From SFLA01 sp045595165 (GTDB lineage Bacteria > Bacillota > Clostridia > Oscillospirales > CAG-382): a stretch of 64,000 bases of DNA. The stretch is taken from assembly GCA_045595165.1 (NCBI GenBank), contig JAZNZY010000023.1, positions 30,566-94,565 of the forward strand, read 5' to 3'. Positions 7,189 to 14,831 of the stretch are shown here, piece by piece. The translations under genes and the position numbers were made by a program. The notes beneath the pieces were generated by a model. That model did no database searches. It was given only the letters and a program-made list of their open reading frames with translations, and was not told the origin of the DNA. How positions within the stretch are numbered: the first letter of the stretch is position 1; every line of letters begins with the position of its first letter.

Positions 7189-7566
7189 TTACAGCCCGAA
7201 GCTTACGTTTAAAGCTTCGTTTACCAGCTGCATCGTGCCGTCGTCCAGATGCCCCATTTTGTCTTTCAGCCGTTTTTTGTCCAGAGTACGTATTTGCTCA
7301 AGTAGAATTATGGAATTCTTCGCCAGACCGCATCCGGGCGCTTTTCCCGTGCCGATGCTGTCGCCGGTAACCTCAATATGTGTTGGAAGCCGTGCTTTGC
7401 CCGTCTGTGAAGTTATTGCGGCGGCTATGACCGTGGGACTGTGTCTGTTTCCAACGTCGTTTTGCACGATCAGAACGGGTCTCACACCGCCTTGCTCGGA
7501 TCCCACCACAGGTGAAAGATCCGCATAATATATATCTCCGCGCCGTATTACAGTTTGTTCGTTCAC
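7189..7566 (-). CDS. MazF/PemK-family endoribonuclease toxin, solitary
   Basis: A 125-residue member of the MazF/NdoA (EndoA) family, which cuts mRNA at short specific sequences. The family hallmarks are present: an N-terminal R-R-G-D-I-Y-Y-A-D-L start, then G-S-E-Q-G-G-V-R-P-V-L-I-V-Q-N in the substrate-binding loop region, then T-V-I-A-A-A-I-T, and a late L-L-E-Q-I-R-T-L-D strand. The start is GTG at 7566 behind GGGGCG. MazF toxins normally follow a MazE-type antitoxin gene. Here the 120 bases upstream contain only the pepF terminator and no antitoxin frame, so this is an orphan or is neutralised from another locus. Confidence 0.88.
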   Translation of the reverse strand: MNEQTVIRRGDIYYADLSPVVGSEQGGVRPVLIVQNDVGNRHSPTVIAAAITSQTGKARLPTHIEVTGDSIGTGKAPGCGLAKNSIILLEQIRTLDKKRLKDKMGHLDDGTMQLVNEALNVSFGL

Positions 7567-7640
7567 TTTTGATCATCGCCCCGTTTTCAGTTTATTCCGG
7601 CAGGACTATTTTTGCCCGCAGGGGAGATGATTATGCACAG

Positions 7641-7674
7641 TAAAAAATTAAGGGCTTACTTTTTACGTAAGCCC
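7641..7674 (-). terminator. Terminator of pepF
   Basis: Stem GGGCTTAC / GTAAGCCC, read leftward and followed by TTAATTTTTTA. It lies between the pepF stop and the mazF start. Confidence 0.8.
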
Positions 7675-7686
7675 CGTTTTTGTCTT

Positions 7687-9468
7687 TTATATATTTGAAA
7701 GAAGCTCTTTAAGCTCGGTAACCGTATCGTCAAATACCTTCATAGCGCTGCTTACCGCCTCGGGCTTGGTGAGATCGATTCCTGCGATCTTAAGCTCGTT
7801 GAGGGGATAATCGCTTCCGCCGGTGGTGAGGAATTCAAGGTATCCGGATGCATCGCCGGTTTCGATAATGTTTCTTGCAATAGCAACCGCGCTGGAAAAA
7901 CCGGTTGCATACTGGTAGACATAATATGCTGTGTAGAAGTGGGGAATATACGCCCATTCGTACTGCATAATATCGTTTATACCTGCACCTTCATAGTAAA
8001 GTGAAATAAGGCTGTGATAAATTTCGCACAGCGCTTTGGGCGTGAGAGGTACGCCTGCCTGCGCCATATCGTGAGCTTTTCGCTCAAATTCAGCAAAAAG
8101 TGTTTGTCTGAACACAGTTGTGCGGAATCCTTCAAGGAAATGATTAAGAACGTAAGCTTTACGCTTCTTGTCCGTTTCATTTTTAAGCAGATACATGGTA
8201 AGCAAAACTTCGTTTACCGTGGAAGCAACTTCTGCAACCATTATACGGTAATCGTGGTTAACATAATCTTGCTTTTCGGAGGACAGATAAGAGTGCATTG
8301 CGTGTCCCAGCTCGTGAGCCATCGTAAAGGCATCATCAAGGCTGTCGGTATAATTGAGAAGCACATAAGGGTGAACACCGTACACACCGCAGGAGAACGC
8401 ACCGGAGCGCTTGCCCTTGTTTTCGTATACGTCCATCCAATGCTCGGAGTATGCCTTGTCCAGCAGCTCCTGGTATCTTTCGCCCAGAGGAGTGAGTGCC
8501 TTTTTAACCATATCCTTTGCCTGCTCGTAGGTAACCGTGTAGTCCACGTCCTCTATCATAGGCGTGTAAAGATCGAACATATCAATATTCTCAAGGCCGA
8601 GAGCTTCCTTACGGAGCTGTATATATCGCTTCATAGTGGGAAGCGCACCGTGTACCGCTTCAATAAGAGAATCGTATACGGAAACGGGAATATTTCCGCC
8701 GAACAACGCCTTGTGGCAAGCGCTTTCGTAGCCTCTTACCGCCGCAAAATAGTTGTCTATCTTTACGTTACCGGAATACATAGCGGCAATAGTGTTAACA
8801 TACTTTTTGTATGTTCCGAAGTATCCCTCAAAGGTTTCTTCACGTACGCGTCTGTTCTTGCTTTCGCGGTAAATTCCCATATTACCGTTGGTAAGCTGTA
8901 CCTGTTCACCGTTTTCATCGGTTATTTCGGGAAGCTCCATATCAACGTTGGTGAACATAGTAAAGCAATCGTCGGGAATATTGTTGATCTCACCCATCTG
9001 AGCCAGAAGCATTTCGCTCTTTTCGTCAAGAACGTGTGCTCTGCCTCTGGAAATATCCTCCAGCATATGACGGTAAGTAGCGAGTCCCTCGTGCTCCATA
9101 TATTTCTTTAACGTTTCTTCGGGAATGGCGAGGATCTCGGGCTCGATAAAGGAGCAAGCTGTGCCCAGCTTTACCAGTAAAGACATCGCCTTTGCTTCCA
9201 TTTCCTGCGCTTCGTTGTTGCCGTTGTCTGCGCTCTTGTAAAGCATTGCATAAATATAGGGAAGCTCCGCCGCTTGGTTTGCCTTAGCCAGCAGGTCCAT
9301 AGCCTTTTTAAGGCTTTCTGCGCTTTCGCCCAGAGTACCCTTCACGGAGGGAATGGTATCGGCTATTTTGTCCGCTTCGGCAAGCGCATTTTCCCAAGCC
9401 TGCTTATCGGAATAAATGTGGGTAAAATCCCACATAAATTCGGGATTCATTTCATTTCTGCTTTTCAT
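7687..9468 (-). CDS. pepF: Oligoendopeptidase F (M3 family metallopeptidase)
   Basis: A 593-residue cytoplasmic zinc peptidase that hydrolyses short peptides; the length is typical of PepF. The zinc site HELGH is at residues 385-389 and the third ligand is Glu413 in MVAEVASTVNE. The GINDIMQYEW and Y-x-Y-Q-Y-A-T-G-F substrate-loop motifs follow near the C terminus. It is the last gene of a leftward operon and lies 13 bases after the membrane-protein gene at 9482-10504. The role is probably peptide turnover. Confidence 0.96.
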   Translation of the reverse strand: MKSRNEMNPEFMWDFTHIYSDKQAWENALAEADKIADTIPSVKGTLGESAESLKKAMDLLAKANQAAELPYIYAMLYKSADNGNNEAQEMEAKAMSLLVKLGTACSFIEPEILAIPEETLKKYMEHEGLATYRHMLEDISRGRAHVLDEKSEMLLAQMGEINNIPDDCFTMFTNVDMELPEITDENGEQVQLTNGNMGIYRESKNRRVREETFEGYFGTYKKYVNTIAAMYSGNVKIDNYFAAVRGYESACHKALFGGNIPVSVYDSLIEAVHGALPTMKRYIQLRKEALGLENIDMFDLYTPMIEDVDYTVTYEQAKDMVKKALTPLGERYQELLDKAYSEHWMDVYENKGKRSGAFSCGVYGVHPYVLLNYTDSLDDAFTMAHELGHAMHSYLSSEKQDYVNHDYRIMVAEVASTVNEVLLTMYLLKNETDKKRKAYVLNHFLEGFRTTVFRQTLFAEFERKAHDMAQAGVPLTPKALCEIYHSLISLYYEGAGINDIMQYEWAYIPHFYTAYYVYQYATGFSSAVAIARNIIETGDASGYLEFLTTGGSDYPLNELKIAGIDLTKPEAVSSAMKVFDDTVTELKELLSNI

Positions 9469-9481
9469 TTTAAGCTCCTTT

Positions 9482-10504
9482 TCAGTTATATAAGAATTTG
9501 TCTTTTATAAAATACCTGTCAAGTCCTGTCTGCAAATGTGAAAATACTCTTCCGCAGTTGTATTTTACCTTTGCTGTATCAAAAGGAATATGGGAATATA
9601 CCTCTTCCATGGGATACATACCCAATCCGCCGCCGCGGAAAACAATTTTTTTCGTATCAATTCCTGCGTTTTGCAAAGCCTTTCTGTAGTCATCGGCTGT
9701 ACGCAGGAAGCCTTCGCTGTCGGTAAGTGCGCCCAAATATACGGAAAATACCATTCTTCCGCTTCTGTCGATACTTTTGTCCGGATATGTTATACTTCCG
9801 TCGGGATAACCGTATATTTTTTCGGAAACCACGGTAAAAGAACCGTCGGGGAAAGCGTCACGCAGAATATTTGCTATTTTCGTTCTCTGCTCGCTCATCA
9901 GCAACCTTTCGGTCTTTTTTGCGTATCCGTCAAATACCGTTTTGTCAAAAACTATCAGCTTTCCGTTGGCATCGGAATATTCCTTGGATATTACCTCTCT
10001 TTGCCACGTGCGGGTGACGTAATCGTATTCAAGACCTCCGATAATTTCATTTTCGCTGTCTGCGTAGTTTTTTTCTACATATTCGTTCGAAACCTTAAGG
10101 GCATTGGAATAGGATATAAGATTTCCGCCGAAAACGAGCTGAAGCGCTACCACAGCTCCGAGAGGAATTACTGCCCAAAATGCGGTCTTTTTGTTTTTGA
10201 ACAGCGTTATGCAGTAATCGCACAAAAGTGCAGTCAGACCGCAGATAACCGTGTACACGATAATATTCAGCATATCTGCGGAATATCCTGCCGCAAGGAG
10301 TCCGCCGCATACGGCAAAAAACGCGGTTTTGGTGCCTCGCTTAAGCTTTAAAAATCCCGCGCCGATACCGCACAATGGGAGCAGGGGAAGGGCGGTGAGT
10401 ATTCCGGAGAAGGGGACGATACACACTGCACCGATAAATCCCAGCACGGCGCACAGGACGGGACTGCCCAACGAGCCATATATCTTTTTAAATTTTTCTT
10501 TCAT
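9482..10504 (-). CDS. Membrane protein of unknown function
   Basis: A 340-residue protein that I do not recognise. The first about 130 residues form four to five hydrophobic helices with short loops (for example residues 15-45, 55-75, 80-98 and 108-126). The remaining about 210 residues are hydrophilic and mixed alpha/beta, and probably lie on one face of the membrane. Its start overlaps the RNHCP gene by 4 bases and pepF follows 13 bases later, so all three are probably on one transcript. No catalytic motif is evident. Confidence 0.75.
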   Translation of the reverse strand: MKEKFKKIYGSLGSPVLCAVLGFIGAVCIVPFSGILTALPLLPLCGIGAGFLKLKRGTKTAFFAVCGGLLAAGYSADMLNIIVYTVICGLTALLCDYCITLFKNKKTAFWAVIPLGAVVALQLVFGGNLISYSNALKVSNEYVEKNYADSENEIIGGLEYDYVTRTWQREVISKEYSDANGKLIVFDKTVFDGYAKKTERLLMSEQRTKIANILRDAFPDGSFTVVSEKIYGYPDGSITYPDKSIDRSGRMVFSVYLGALTDSEGFLRTADDYRKALQNAGIDTKKIVFRGGGLGMYPMEEVYSHIPFDTAKVKYNCGRVFSHLQTGLDRYFIKDKFLYN

Positions 10505-10836
10505 CGCTTGCCTCCACGGGGGATATTGTAAGGATTAGTATATTGTATAAGCAGACGGGTGTCGTCATCGTTCTGGCTTCCGTTTGACCGTTCAAATCCG
10601 CACTTACGGCATTTGTGTTTTATTACAAAGCCCCGCTTTGCTTCGGTGCGCACCTCGATCGGATCCATTACCGCACCGCATTCGCTGGCTCTGTCGCCGG
10701 GATTAACGTCAACGTGCCTTGAGCACAGACAGAACGGACAGTGATTGCGGGACGAATATCCCAAAGGCGGAACCTCTTTTCCGCAGTTGAGGCATATAAA
10801 ACCGCTGTCGTTTTTTGCAAACAATGTGTTTTCCAT
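10501..10836 (-). CDS. RNHCP-domain zinc-binding protein
   Basis: A small 111-residue protein with the signature R-N-H-C-P-x-C near residue 31, which names the RNHCP domain. Cysteine pairs are visible as CLNCG, CPFCLC and CRKCG, suggesting two zinc sites. The family's biochemical role is not established; nucleic-acid or protein binding is possible. Two ATG codons lie in tandem (10839 and 10836). I prefer the second because it leaves 6 bases to the GGAGG ribosome site. It is the first gene of the operon with the membrane protein and pepF. Confidence 0.8.
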   Translation of the reverse strand: MENTLFAKNDSGFICLNCGKEVPPLGYSSRNHCPFCLCSRHVDVNPGDRASECGAVMDPIEVRTEAKRGFVIKHKCRKCGFERSNGSQNDDDTRLLIQYTNPYNIPRGGKR

Positions 10837-10868
10837 CATAATCCTCCAAATTTGTTTACAAAATACTG

Positions 10869-10897
10869 TTTACTTTTGCTTTTATTTTTATTATAAT
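10869..10897 (+). promoter_or_regulatory. Promoter of the yqhQ-prmC genes
   Basis: TTTACT at 10869-10874, a 17-bp spacer and TATAAT at 10892-10897. It shares four bases of its -10 box with the leftward promoter, so the two should compete. Confidence 0.65.
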
Positions 10898-10918
10898 ATC
10901 AAATTGTTAATAATTCAA
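10890..10918 (-). promoter_or_regulatory. Promoter of the RNHCP - membrane protein - pepF operon
   Basis: Read leftward: TTGAAT at 10918-10913, a 17-bp spacer and TATAAT at 10895-10890. Its -10 box overlaps the -10 box of the rightward promoter at 10869-10897. Confidence 0.75.
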
Positions 10919-10933
10919 GTCGGGAGGCAAAAT

Positions 10934-11998
10934 ATGTCAAAGAAATCCGATAACAATCTCTCCTGCCGTTTGGGCAGAGTAGGCGGAAGCGCTCTTATGG
11001 AGGGCGTAATGATGAAAAGCGGTCCGGACGTGGCAATGGCTGTCCGCCGTACCGATAACGGAAAAATTACCGTTCGAAAAAAGAAATATAAATCCGTAAA
11101 AGAAAAAAGCGCATTTTTGCGTCTTCCTCTTATCAGAGGTATAGTTAACTTTGTTGAAACTATGATACTCTCTATGGGCACGATGACGGAAGCGACCGAG
11201 CTTTTGGGAATTGACGATGCGGAGCCTGAAGGAAAGTTCGATAAATGGATAACCGAAAAATTGGGCGACAAAATGATGCAGGTTATTTCTGCCATAGCGG
11301 TAGTGCTGGGCGTAGCTCTTGCGCTGGTTCTGTTTATGTGGCTGCCCTCGTTTATATCCGATCTTATCTTCAAGGTGGATACGGAGGAGTTCAATTTTGC
11401 ATCCCGTTGTGTTGACGGCGGGCTGAAAATACTTATCTTTATCGCCTATATCGGCTTAACTTCTCTTATTCCGGATATAAAACGTGTCTATATGTATCAC
11501 GGCGCCGAGCATAAAAGCATTGCTTGCTACGAATCGGGAGATGAGCTTACCGTGGATAACGTACGTAAGCACACCCGTTTCCATCCCCGTTGCGGTACTT
11601 CCTTTATGTTTTTGGTAATTATCGTTTCTATACTCGTTAACTCTCTGCTTTTGTGGGGAATCAGCGCCTTGTTTCCTATGGCGCCGGTAGGGGAAAGATG
11701 GTTTATCGTTCTCGCAAAGCTTGTGGCGCTTCCTCTTGTAGTCGGTATCGACTATGAGTACGTTATGTACGCCGGCAAGCACGATAATTTCTTTACCAAG
11801 ATCTTTTCCGCACCCGGTCTGTGGATGCAGAGAATAACCACCCGCGAGCCGGACGACAGTATGATGGAAGTCGCCATTTGCTCCATAAAATCCGCACTTC
11901 CCGAGGAATTTCCCGAATTCGAGATTCCTACCGAGGACGTTGTGAACGCCGAGGAAAAGGATGAAGTTCAAACCGAAATACCGGAGGAAAACGCATGA
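10934..11998 (+). CDS. DUF1385 (YqhQ-like) membrane protein
   Basis: A 354-residue protein of the DUF1385/YqhQ family, whose function is not established. Family hallmarks are V-G-G-S-A-L-M-E-G-V-M-M near residue 16, the R-G-I-V-N-F segment, and Y-H-G-A-E-H-K followed by R-F-H-P-R-C-G-T-S-F. Hydrophobic helices are visible near residues 115-140, 160-175, 215-240 and 250-275, and the C-terminal tail is acidic. The start is ATG 10934 behind GGGAGG; the longer frame upstream runs through the promoter. It overlaps prmC by 4 bases (ATGA), and this pairing is usual in Clostridia. Confidence 0.92.
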   Translation: MSKKSDNNLSCRLGRVGGSALMEGVMMKSGPDVAMAVRRTDNGKITVRKKKYKSVKEKSAFLRLPLIRGIVNFVETMILSMGTMTEATELLGIDDAEPEGKFDKWITEKLGDKMMQVISAIAVVLGVALALVLFMWLPSFISDLIFKVDTEEFNFASRCVDGGLKILIFIAYIGLTSLIPDIKRVYMYHGAEHKSIACYESGDELTVDNVRKHTRFHPRCGTSFMFLVIIVSILVNSLLLWGISALFPMAPVGERWFIVLAKLVALPLVVGIDYEYVMYAGKHDNFFTKIFSAPGLWMQRITTREPDDSMMEVAICSIKSALPEEFPEFEIPTEDVVNAEEKDEVQTEIPEENA

Positions 11999-12855
11999 AC
12001 ATAGGCGAATACAGATACGAGCTTAAAAAAACTCTCACCGAGGGATGTTCTGAGGACAGTGCGAGAGAGATAACCGAAATAATAGATATTTTGCTTTGCC
12101 ATCATCTGGAGATTCCCAGAAACCGTTTGTATCTCAAATTGGAGGAAGCCGTTCCTTCCACTCTTCCCGCCAATATGTCCGATAGCCTCGGACAGATCGC
12201 TATGGGAGTTCCCGTACAGTACGTTATGGGAAGCTGTTGGTTTTACGGCAGAGAGATAAAGGTGGGCCCCGGCGTGTTTATCCCCCGTGCAGATACGGAG
12301 ATTTTGGCGCAAGCGGCAATAAAGGCTATTCCCAAGGACGGCTGCTTTGCCGATATTTGCTCGGGAAGCGGCTGTATTTCCGCGGCGATAGCGTCCGAGC
12401 GTCCCGACGTTCGCGGATTCGCTCTTGAGCTTTCCCGTAAAGCCATTCCTTATACGGAGGAAAACCTTAAGGATCTTCCGTCAGTAACCGTAAAAAGATT
12501 TGATGCGCTGGATCCCGAGGATTACGAAGCTCTCGTTGCCGCCAACGGCAAACAGTTCGATCTGGTGCTCAGCAACCCTCCTTACATTCCTACCGACGAT
12601 ATTTCGACTCTGGACGCCAACGTGCTGTCCGAGCCCGAAACCGCCCTTGACGGCGGCGAGGACGGATTGCGTTTTTACCGTGAGATAACCAACTGTCTGC
12701 CTATAATCCTTTCCCCCGATGGCGTCATTTGCTATGAAGTCGGTATAGGTCAGGCGCAGGACGTTTCCGAAATTCTCAAGTCCGCAGGCTTCTCCGTAGC
12801 GGTGCTGAGAGATCTTCACGGTATAGACCGTGTGGTTTTAGGAAAAAAGTCTTAA
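11995..12855 (+). CDS. prmC: Peptide chain release factor N5-glutamine methyltransferase
   Basis: PrmC methylates the glutamine of the GGQ motif in release factors RF1 and RF2, using S-adenosylmethionine. The protein is 286 residues, a normal length. An N-terminal helical domain is followed by a Rossmann methyltransferase fold with D-I-C-S-G-S-G at 120-126 and the catalytic N-P-P-Y at 194-197. Its ATG overlaps the yqhQ-like stop. The usual neighbour prfA is not adjacent. No terminator follows, but a new promoter starts 9 bases after the stop. Confidence 0.95.
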   Translation: MNIGEYRYELKKTLTEGCSEDSAREITEIIDILLCHHLEIPRNRLYLKLEEAVPSTLPANMSDSLGQIAMGVPVQYVMGSCWFYGREIKVGPGVFIPRADTEILAQAAIKAIPKDGCFADICSGSGCISAAIASERPDVRGFALELSRKAIPYTEENLKDLPSVTVKRFDALDPEDYEALVAANGKQFDLVLSNPPYIPTDDISTLDANVLSEPETALDGGEDGLRFYREITNCLPIILSPDGVICYEVGIGQAQDVSEILKSAGFSVAVLRDLHGIDRVVLGKKS

Positions 12856-12863
12856 TAAAAGTG

Positions 12864-12892
12864 TTGACAATAAAAAAAGAATGTACTATTAT
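12864..12892 (+). promoter_or_regulatory. Promoter of the rRNA methyltransferase - dprA - topA block
   Basis: TTGACA at 12864-12869, a 17-bp spacer and TATTAT at 12887-12892. A very A/T-rich stretch follows before the ribosome site GGATAGGAG. Confidence 0.85.
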
Positions 12893-12937
12893 TTAATATA
12901 ATAATAGTATATTTTTTTGTTTTGGATAGGAGCGCAA

Positions 12938-13720
12938 ATGAAGATCATTACCTCCAGAAACAATGAACGGATAAAAGAGATCGTCCGCCTGCGTGACCGT
13001 AAGGCGAGAACTCAGTCGGGTCTGTTCTTCATAGAAGGTATACATCTTGCCGAGGAGTATGTCAGACATTGCGGAATTCCCTGCGAGGTGTACTTTACAG
13101 AAAAAGCGTATGAAGCATATTCCGGCTTTTTTTCCGCCCTGCCCGAGGATATAAAATATTCGGTCAGCGACAGCGTGTTTGAGAAGATTTCGACGGAATC
13201 CGCACCTCAGGGTGTGTTGTGCGTTTGTAAGGCGTTACCGTTTTCCGCCGAAACTCCCAAGGGCGGTTCGATTTTATTTCTGGAATCGGTAAGAGATGCG
13301 GGAAATCTGGGTACTATAATCCGTACTGCGGTTTCTCTCGGTGTGAAGGGGATAGTCCTTTCTCCCGATTGCGCAGATATATATAATCCGAAGACGCTCC
13401 GCGCCTCCATGGGCGCGGTGTTTGCCGCAAATATCTTTATGCCCGCAGATTTTTACGAAGCGATCGAATCCGCAAAGACATACGGCAAAGTATACGCTAC
13501 TGCCCTGCACGAGAATTCTCTTGAGCTCGGCAGCTTCGGAGTAGCAAAAACGGATAGCTTTATAATCGGCAACGAGGGGCAGGGAATTTCGGATACCGTA
13601 AAAGCCCTTGCGGACAATACGGTTATCATTCCCATGACGGGAAAAACCGAGAGCCTTAACGCCGCTGCCGCCGCTTCTATAATTATCTGGGAAATGACAC
13701 GGAGTTACAATGGACGTTAG
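12938..13720 (+). CDS. SpoU/TrmH-family RNA 2'-O-methyltransferase
   Basis: A 260-residue member of the SPOUT superfamily that methylates ribose 2'-OH in RNA, probably 23S rRNA. An N-terminal SpoU substrate-binding domain, beginning ITSRNNERIKEIVRLRDRKA, precedes the knotted SPOUT domain. The three SPOUT motifs are visible: R-D-A-G-N-L-G-T-I-I-R-T-A, I-I-G-N-E-G-Q-G-I-S and I-P-M-T-G-K-T-E-S-L-N-A-A-A-A. It resembles RlmB/TsnR-type proteins; the exact target nucleotide cannot be given. It overlaps dprA by 11 bases. Confidence 0.92.
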   Translation: MKIITSRNNERIKEIVRLRDRKARTQSGLFFIEGIHLAEEYVRHCGIPCEVYFTEKAYEAYSGFFSALPEDIKYSVSDSVFEKISTESAPQGVLCVCKALPFSAETPKGGSILFLESVRDAGNLGTIIRTAVSLGVKGIVLSPDCADIYNPKTLRASMGAVFAANIFMPADFYEAIESAKTYGKVYATALHENSLELGSFGVAKTDSFIIGNEGQGISDTVKALADNTVIIPMTGKTESLNAAAAASIIIWEMTRSYNGR

Positions 13721-14822
13721 GTTATATTATATATGGCTTCAACGTGTGTGCGGAGCCGCCAACAGACTTACAGACCTTTTGTTTGATAAATTCTCTTCTG
13801 CCGCAGAAATATACGAATGCAGAGATTTTTCATTCTTACCCAAGGGCTATGCCCGTTATGAAAATCAGCTTTGCAACAAGGATCTTTCCGCGTCCTTTGA
13901 GATATACAAAACCTGTATAAACAGAGGTATACGCTTCGTTACTTATCACGATGCGGATTTTCCCGAAGCGTTGCGCAATATACCCGATCCGCCGGTTATG
14001 CTGTTTTACTACGGAGATATCTCCCGTCTTAAGGGAAGACAATCGGTGGCGATGGTGGGTACACGTACCTGCACGGAAGCCGGACTGGAATACGGCAAAA
14101 CCTATGCGGAGAGCTTTGCGAAAGCGGGTGTTACCGTTATAAGCGGTCTTGCGAAGGGGATAGACAGCGCCGCAAACAGTACCGCTTTGCAAAACGGCGG
14201 TGTGTCCGTAGGCGTTTTGGGTACACCTATCGATAAGGTCTACCCGCCCGAGAACGTGCGTCTTTTCCACTCTATGTATAAAAGCGGAGTGGTCATAAGC
14301 GAATATTCTCCCGGCGCAGAGGTGGGAAGATATTCATTTCCCGCCCGCAACCGTCTTATCAGCGCTCTTTCCGATTGCACCTTGGTTGTTGAGGCGGCAG
14401 AAGGAAGCGGCGCGTTAATAACCGCAAAGCGGGCTATACAGCAGGGAAAACCCGTGTATTTCGTAGCAGGCAGGGTTACCGCAATGCTTGAGGGCGCGGT
14501 TTCCGTTTCCTCTCCCGCAGAGGTTATGGAGCGTTTGCAGTTAAACGATCCTACTTTACGAATTCCCACTACCGCTTATACCGTTACAAAAACCAAAAGT
14601 TACGGACGGCGCATAACGCACCCCCGTGAGAATAAAACCAAGGAAACAGACGAGCTCGGCTTGCTTGAAATAATAAGCCGCGGTCCCGCCACCGCATCCG
14701 AGCTTTCGGAAAAGACCGGAGTTTCCATAGACAGAACATACGAACTGCTTACCACTCTTGAGCTTGACGGCGCGATCACAGCCGCCGCAGGAGGAAGATA
14801 TATTAAAGCCGGTGAGCAATAA
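13710..14822 (+). CDS. dprA: DNA-processing protein DprA (Smf)
   Basis: DprA binds incoming single-stranded DNA and loads RecA during natural transformation. The 370-residue protein has the DprA Rossmann-like core with F-P-E-A-L-R-N-I-P-D-P-P, G-L-A-K-G-I-D-S-A-A and F-P-A-R-N-R-L-I-S-A-L. A C-terminal winged-helix domain follows, from about residue 305 (A-T-A-S-E-L-S-E-K-T-G). The dprA-topA order is common in Firmicutes. The start lies inside the end of the methyltransferase gene, which indicates coupled translation. Confidence 0.95.
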   Translation: MDVRLYYIWLQRVCGAANRLTDLLFDKFSSAAEIYECRDFSFLPKGYARYENQLCNKDLSASFEIYKTCINRGIRFVTYHDADFPEALRNIPDPPVMLFYYGDISRLKGRQSVAMVGTRTCTEAGLEYGKTYAESFAKAGVTVISGLAKGIDSAANSTALQNGGVSVGVLGTPIDKVYPPENVRLFHSMYKSGVVISEYSPGAEVGRYSFPARNRLISALSDCTLVVEAAEGSGALITAKRAIQQGKPVYFVAGRVTAMLEGAVSVSSPAEVMERLQLNDPTLRIPTTAYTVTKTKSYGRRITHPRENKTKETDELGLLEIISRGPATASELSEKTGVSIDRTYELLTTLELDGAITAAAGGRYIKAGEQ

Positions 14823-14831
14823 GGAGAATAT

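Noticed and set aside
8014..9111. 365-codon open frame antisense to pepF
   Set aside because: Mirror of the pepF reading frame; no start signal and no recognisable motif.
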